NCBI GenBank assembly: GCA_021204285.1
Contig: JAJPZP010000170.1
Coordinates: forward strand, 1-8,900
DNA from: Lachnospiraceae bacterium
GTDB lineage: Bacteria > Bacillota > Clostridia > Lachnospirales > Lachnospiraceae
Reading direction: 5' to 3'
DNA length: 8,900 nucleotides
In this document: positions 5,532-8,900 of the stretch, piece after piece
How positions within the stretch are numbered: the first letter of the stretch is position 1
How the letters are laid out: each line of letters starts with the position of its first letter
Notes under the pieces: generated by a model
What the model saw: only the letters and a program-made list of their open reading frames with translations
Told to the model about the DNA's origin: nothing
The model's database searches: none
Position numbers and translations under genes: made by a program

Positions 5532-7061
5532 TTAATTGCTCAGCAGGCGGAAGGAGAGCAGCAGACTCAAGATGGTATCCGGTTCTTGCAGGTCGAGCTC
5601 TGTCAGCTGTTCAATTCGGCTCATGCGGCGGCAGAATGTTGTCCGGTGGATAAACAGCTTTTCAGCGGCGGCTGTCATGTTCAGACCGCATTGCAGATAT
5701 TCCCGCAAGGTGGCTGTGTATTCCGCATTGTTTTTTGCATCATAGGCCATCAGTGTTCTGACCGCTGGATGAACCAGCATAAACGTTGGAAACTCCTCCT
5801 GCAGTCTGCCGATCATGTAATCCATGCTATAATCATCAAAGGAAAAGTACCAGAATTGCGGATTTTTCCGTTTTCCAATCAAATATGCGGTCTCCGCTTC
5901 CTTCAGAGCGTAAAAGGCAAGAGATATGTCATGAAATTCTGCGCTGATTCCCGCACTGCATGCGTTTTCCCGGAGGAAAGAGACCAGCGTTTGCCGGAAG
6001 CCATAAGAATCATCTTCTGTCCCGGAACGGCTGCGGTTGACCAGCCAGCACAGAGCAGAGTCCTTTCTGACTGCACAGGAATCTGGATATATGTTTTCCA
6101 GTTTGTGAATCAAGTATGGCAGAGTTGTTTCCAGATGCGTATTCCATCTGGCGTCATCAAAAAACTGTATGGTCAGTACCGTATATAGATCTGTATCTTT
6201 CCAACCCAGTTTCTTTAGTACGTCTGCCTGAACAGCAGAATCCGCTTGTCTGCCATTTACAATGTGTTGAAACAGGTCGTGAATCTGGTTCCGGGCAAAA
6301 TCTCCGAATGTGGAATAATGAAAAGAAATCAATTGCTCCATGTAAAGGGTAAAACGTTCAAATAACTCCCTTGCTCCGTCCGGAACAGTCGTTCCCTTCT
6401 TCCCGATTATCATGATAATTCTGCCCAGAAAACGGCCATCCGGACAGATATTTCCACATAAGGTCTGACAGATGTTGGTCTCATCATAATAGTAAAAGGA
6501 TTCTGTAAAATGCGCTGCCGCATGATATTGCGGTTCCATCAGCAGCTTTTCCACCATCATCTGACGGGCGCTGTCATCCATCGGTATATTGCTGCGGGGT
6601 GTCTGATATGCGCACTTCAAATCCCAGGTGCTGATTATGTATTCCCAGGGCAGCATATTTTGTCCCATTGACATCAGTTTCCTATAATCGCTGTGATTTA
6701 CGAGTGCTTCTGTGAACATACAGTCCCATCGGAGCAGTTCGTTGTACACCTCCAACAGTACGATGTGTAGCGTTTCGGGTGTCACTTCCTGCTCTGGACA
6801 TGCCCAGACCATTTTTTCAGAAAGAACAAAATCATGCTCCTCAAACGGTTTGGTGAACAGGCAGAGTTTTGGTTGTTCCTTTTTCTTTTTTGAAAAGGAA
6901 CCCGGTGTTTCAGCAAGGTAAAGTATGCTGTCTTCCATACTTTCCTGATTCTTCCATATCCGAATGCCTCTGACTGGTACACCGGGCACCCCGATATGCT
7001 GTGTCCTCAGGGTATAATTCTGTGATAATCTGAAAAATAACATTTCTGACGTGATATTCAT
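5532..7061 (-). CDS. PucR/CdaR-type transcriptional regulator
   Basis: A 509-residue cytoplasmic DNA-binding protein. The C-terminal 50 or so residues carry the PucR-type helix-turn-helix: CGLNMTAAAEKLFIHRTTFC followed by RRMSRIEQLT (about 458-487), preceded by the usual LREYLQ segment. The middle (roughly 280-440) looks like the degenerate sensory/GGDEF-like region common in this family, and the N-terminal half is family-specific with no signature I recognise. There are no membrane segments. PucR-type proteins usually sense a metabolite and control an adjacent catabolic gene. Here the gene is divergent from a URO-D-like enzyme, so that is the likely target. The start is supported by GAGGT (7070-7074 on the minus strand) eight bases before the ATG. 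The gene is more AT-rich than the operon to its left. A lysine run (58-61) is encoded by an A6GA5 tract. Family call is secure; inducer unknown. Confidence 0.88.
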   Translation of the reverse strand: MNITSEMLFFRLSQNYTLRTQHIGVPGVPVRGIRIWKNQESMEDSILYLAETPGSFSKKKKEQPKLCLFTKPFEEHDFVLSEKMVWACPEQEVTPETLHIVLLEVYNELLRWDCMFTEALVNHSDYRKLMSMGQNMLPWEYIISTWDLKCAYQTPRSNIPMDDSARQMMVEKLLMEPQYHAAAHFTESFYYYDETNICQTLCGNICPDGRFLGRIIMIIGKKGTTVPDGARELFERFTLYMEQLISFHYSTFGDFARNQIHDLFQHIVNGRQADSAVQADVLKKLGWKDTDLYTVLTIQFFDDARWNTHLETTLPYLIHKLENIYPDSCAVRKDSALCWLVNRSRSGTEDDSYGFRQTLVSFLRENACSAGISAEFHDISLAFYALKEAETAYLIGKRKNPQFWYFSFDDYSMDYMIGRLQEEFPTFMLVHPAVRTLMAYDAKNNAEYTATLREYLQCGLNMTAAAEKLFIHRTTFCRRMSRIEQLTELDLQEPDTILSLLLSFRLLSN

Positions 7062-7074
7062 ACGGTTCTACCTC

Positions 7075-7089
7075 GCTACTAAGTGTAGC
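7075..7089. promoter_or_regulatory. Inverted repeat over the regulator's promoter, candidate operator
   Basis: GCTAC-TAAGT-GTAGC is a perfect five-base inverted repeat with a five-base centre. It covers the minus-strand -10 box and predicted start of the PucR-type gene, where autoregulation would act. The arms are short, so chance is possible. Confidence 0.4.
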
Positions 7090-7110
7090 ATATAAAGAAT
7101 CAAATATCAA
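7082..7110 (-). promoter_or_regulatory. Promoter of the PucR-type regulator
   Basis: On the minus strand, -35 TTGATA (7110-7105) is followed by 17 bases and -10 TACACT (7087-7082), with TGC directly before the -10 forming an extended -10. The predicted start near 7075 gives a very short leader, with the GAGGT ribosome site almost at the 5' end. Confidence 0.7.
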
Positions 7111-7144
7111 CATGAAGCGGCTGTAATGTCCATTTTGCACCGAT

Positions 7145-7150
7145 TATAAT
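7145..7150 (+). promoter_or_regulatory. -10 element of a probable activator-dependent promoter for the URO-D-like gene
   Basis: A perfect TATAAT lies 40 bases before the URO-D-like ATG. At the expected distance upstream there is only TGTAAT or CTGTAA (7121-7127), a poor -35 match. A good -10 with a poor -35 suggests dependence on an activator, plausibly the divergently encoded PucR-type protein. The promoter call rests on one hexamer in an AT-rich stretch. Confidence 0.5.
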
Positions 7151-7190
7151 AATGAATATCAAATACTGATTTCTAATAAGGAGGTAACTT

Positions 7191-8447
7191 ATGACAGAAG
7201 AAGCAAAAAAACTGTTTGTAGAAAGAAAACAGCGTATAGACACGGCAATCGCCCTAGGCACGCCGGATCGGGTTCCATTCTTTCCTATGTTCAATGCTTA
7301 TGTGCTGAATGTCAACGGTTCCTGTTATCGTGATGCGCTTTATGATTATGAAAAAGCGGTAAATGCTGCAGTTAAATTTTATGAGGATCATCCGTTATGT
7401 GATATGCACAGTTTTATCGGCTGCTTCAGCGGACGGGCACAGGAACTCGCTGATAATCAGACACTTGACTGGCCTGGAAAACCGGGCACTCTGGTTCCGG
7501 ATTTTAGTATTTATCAGGTGATTGAAAGGGAGTATATGGAGCAGGATGAATATCCGGAAATGCTGAATGACTTTACAGGCTTTATGCTGCGAAAATATAT
7601 ACCGCGTATGTTTCCGAGCCTGAAGGGGCTTTCCAATACGAGTATTTCACCTGTCAATATGCTGTTTACAGGTTCCGCTTTGTCCAGTATATACAGCGGT
7701 GAAAGTCTCGAAACCTACCAGTTACTGGCGAAGATTGCCGACGAGGATGCAAAGGCTGCGGCTGCGAACGCTCAGTATACGCAGGCAGTGATGGAACTGG
7801 GATTTCCGGGTCTCACTGGCATGTCACAGGCTCCCTATGATATCCTCGGAAATTATTTCCGCGGTACTATGGGCATCTTTGAGGATCTGGTAGATGAAGA
7901 TATGCAGGAATATATGGAGAGAGCGTGCGACATGTTCGCGGATCAGCAGATTCAGTCACTTCAATACTTTAAATATGTGGATATGCCGATGAAAATGGCG
8001 TTTTTCCCATTGCACATGGGCGTAGACGGGTTCATGAATGCGGAACAATATGAACGGCTTTACTGGAAGCCTCTGAAAAAAATCATAATTGCCCTGATCG
8101 ATATGGGCGTGACGCCGCTTCTTTTCTGCGAGGGCGGCTATAAATCCCGGCTGGAGCAGCTCACAGATGTTCCGAAAGGAAAAGTCCTTTATCTGTTCGA
8201 AAACGTGGATATGAAAGAGGCAAAGCGGATTCTGGGCGGCACAGCCTGCATTATGGGAAATCTTCCGATATCCATGCTGACCTTCGGGAAGAAAGAAGAT
8301 GTAATTAAAGAGACCAGAAAGCTCCTGGATGATTGTATGCCGGATGGCGGCTATATTTTCAGTTTTGGCGGAGAAGTAGATGACGCCCTTCCTGAGAATG
8401 TCGACACATTATTTGAAACACTGGAAAAATACGGGAAATACCAGTAA
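7191..8447 (+). CDS. Uroporphyrinogen decarboxylase (URO-D) superfamily protein, not HemE
   Basis: A 418-residue cytoplasmic TIM-barrel protein of the URO-D superfamily, which includes HemE and the MtaA/CmuA corrinoid or coenzyme-M methyltransferases. The N-terminal GTPDRVPFFP (23-32) is the family hallmark, but it lacks the porphyrin-binding RQAGR that follows in HemE, so haem synthesis is unlikely. Further landmarks are LLFCEGGY (C313), ACIMGN (C353) and GGYIFSFGGE (386-395). In MtaA-type enzymes zinc is held by HxC plus a distal Cys. Here C313 is present, but the His position appears to be L311 and the distal Cys position appears to be G393 or G394. The start is fixed by AAGGAGGT (7178-7185), five bases before the ATG. 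It is divergent from a PucR-type regulator and followed by an intrinsic terminator, so it looks monocistronic. No corrinoid protein gene is nearby. Superfamily is secure; substrate and reaction are unknown. Confidence 0.85.
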   Translation: MTEEAKKLFVERKQRIDTAIALGTPDRVPFFPMFNAYVLNVNGSCYRDALYDYEKAVNAAVKFYEDHPLCDMHSFIGCFSGRAQELADNQTLDWPGKPGTLVPDFSIYQVIEREYMEQDEYPEMLNDFTGFMLRKYIPRMFPSLKGLSNTSISPVNMLFTGSALSSIYSGESLETYQLLAKIADEDAKAAAANAQYTQAVMELGFPGLTGMSQAPYDILGNYFRGTMGIFEDLVDEDMQEYMERACDMFADQQIQSLQYFKYVDMPMKMAFFPLHMGVDGFMNAEQYERLYWKPLKKIIIALIDMGVTPLLFCEGGYKSRLEQLTDVPKGKVLYLFENVDMKEAKRILGGTACIMGNLPISMLTFGKKEDVIKETRKLLDDCMPDGGYIFSFGGEVDDALPENVDTLFETLEKYGKYQ

Positions 8448-8480
8448 TCTGTTTTTATCATAGACTGACAATCCAGATTT

Positions 8481-8493
8481 CCGGGTTTCCCGG
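8481..8493. repeat. Short perfect hairpin CCGGG-TTT-CCCGG
   Basis: A perfect five-base inverted repeat with a three-base loop in the convergent intergenic region. Neither strand has a U tract after it, so it is probably not a terminator alone. It could act as a 3' stabilising stem for the URO-D-like mRNA or a weak stop for dapL readthrough. Confidence 0.5.
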
Positions 8494-8495
8494 AG

Positions 8496-8546
8496 AATCC
8501 GGTGTGACTTCACAGATTTTCCGGAAGCCGCACCGGATTGTTTTTT
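8496..8546 (+). terminator. Intrinsic terminator of the URO-D-like gene
   Basis: AATCCGGTG (8496-8504) pairs perfectly with CACCGGATT (8531-8539). The stem continues inward with T-G and G-C pairs, one mismatch, and CTTC/GAAG (8508-8511/8524-8527), leaving a loop of about 12 bases. After one G comes TTTTTT (8541-8546). This is a textbook rho-independent terminator for the plus strand. The last two T's are also the first two bases of the plus-strand complement of the dapL stop codon. In the minus direction no U tract follows, so it is unlikely to terminate dapL efficiently. Confidence 0.9.
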
Positions 8547-8900
8547 ACACTGTTCCAAACAACTTCTTAAAGCGTTCCATCGCTTCGACCGTCTTCTCAT
8601 AATTTCCGAACGAGGTCAGGCGGAAGAAGTTCTTCCCATTCTCCCCGAAGCCCGCGCCGGGCGTGCCGACGACCTGAATATTTTCAAGCAGGTAATCAAA
8701 GCACTCCCAGGATTCCATGCCGTTCGGGCACTCGAACCAGATATAGGGCGAGTTGACGCCGCCGTAGAAGCGGATGCCGAGGCGGCTCATCGTGTCGGCG
8801 ATGACGCGCGCGTTTCTCTTGTAATAATTGATACTCTCCTGGCACTCCGCGATGCCCTCCTCGGAGAAAACGAGCCCCGCGCCCTTCTGCACAATATAGG
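8545..8900 (-). CDS. dapL: LL-diaminopimelate aminotransferase, C-terminal part (truncated by window edge)
   Basis: C-terminal portion (about 118 residues) of a PLP-dependent fold-type I aminotransferase that converts tetrahydrodipicolinate directly to LL-diaminopimelate for lysine and peptidoglycan synthesis. The frame stays open to the window edge (reading YIVQKGAGLVFSEEG), so the gene continues beyond 8900; full-length members are about 400 residues. Diagnostic stretches are YGGVNSPYIWFECP, SWECFDYLLE, VVGTPGAGFG and FFRLTSFGNYE; the Arg in FRLT is the conserved residue that binds the substrate carboxylate in this fold. The catalytic PLP lysine lies in the missing part. The gene is convergent with the URO-D-like gene, and its stop codon overlaps that gene's terminator T tract. 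High GC and codon choice match the left part of the window rather than the PucR/URO-D block. The DapL call over a general aminotransferase rests on remembered family similarity. Confidence 0.9.
   Translation of the reverse strand, partial: YIVQKGAGLVFSEEGIAECQESINYYKRNARVIADTMSRLGIRFYGGVNSPYIWFECPNGMESWECFDYLLENIQVVGTPGAGFGENGKNFFRLTSFGNYEKTVEAMERFKKLFGTV

Noticed and set aside
5442..6188. 248-codon open frame on the plus strand opposite the PucR-type gene
   Set aside because: It overlaps the end of the YkgJ gene and the helix-turn-helix coding region, has no family resemblance and no convincing ribosome site. The minus-strand protein has clear domain signatures.
7191..8447. Annotation as HemE, uroporphyrinogen decarboxylase of haem synthesis
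   Set aside because: The RQAGR substrate-binding motif is missing, no other haem genes are nearby, and the gene is paired with a PucR-type regulator.
8481..8493. CCGGG-TTT-CCCGG hairpin as the dapL terminator
   Set aside because: No T tract follows it on the minus strand, and the stem is only five pairs.
1..8900. tRNA, rRNA, CRISPR array, insertion sequence or attachment site
   Set aside because: I saw no regularly spaced repeats, transposase or integrase motifs, or cloverleaf-like sequence; the gaps are short and largely explained by promoters and terminators.

Overview
The window looks like a chromosomal segment of an anaerobic Gram-positive member of the Clostridia, most likely a Lachnospiraceae-type gut Firmicute. 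The reasons are strong AGGAGG ribosome sites and a gene set typical of that group: rubrerythrin, a GufA-type ZIP transporter, a Tet(M)-like GTPase fused to a YacP/Rae1-like nuclease, and LL-diaminopimelate aminotransferase. This is inference from protein resemblance; no 16S or other marker is present. I see no tRNA, rRNA, CRISPR array, insertion sequence or phage gene, and no gene-free stretch longer than about 215 bases.

Layout. (1) 1-1413: a ZIP-family metal transporter, cut at its 5' end by the window edge, then rubrerythrin. Rubrerythrin has its own near-consensus promoter with a PerR/Fur-like palindrome over the predicted transcription start, and a GC-rich hairpin terminator behind it. 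Together they suggest a metal and peroxide-stress neighbourhood. (2) 1524-5515: a second near-consensus promoter with a hairpin-forming leader drives an apparent operon: a small HD-domain phosphohydrolase, an 893-residue translational GTPase and nuclease fusion (overlapping the HD gene by ATGA), and a YkgJ-family cysteine-cluster protein. (3) 5532-8447: a PucR-type regulator on the minus strand, divergent from a uroporphyrinogen-decarboxylase-family protein, with a 129-base intergenic region that holds promoters both ways. This block reads visibly more AT-rich than its flanks and may be a horizontally acquired regulator-enzyme cassette. (4) 8545-8900: the C-terminal part of dapL on the minus strand, convergent with the URO-D-like gene across an intrinsic terminator.

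The most interesting object is the fusion at 2124-4805. A Tet(M)/EF-G-type module that should enter the ribosomal A site carries a C-terminal NYN/PIN-like domain resembling Rae1 (YacP), an endonuclease that cuts mRNA in the A site of translating ribosomes. The loop that in Tet(M) displaces tetracycline is replaced by an EF-G-like, His-containing loop, so a ribosome-rescue or mRNA-surveillance role is more plausible than antibiotic resistance. The second most interesting is the PucR/URO-D-like pair, whose enzyme lacks both the porphyrin-binding signature of HemE and most of the zinc-ligand pattern of corrinoid methyltransferases.
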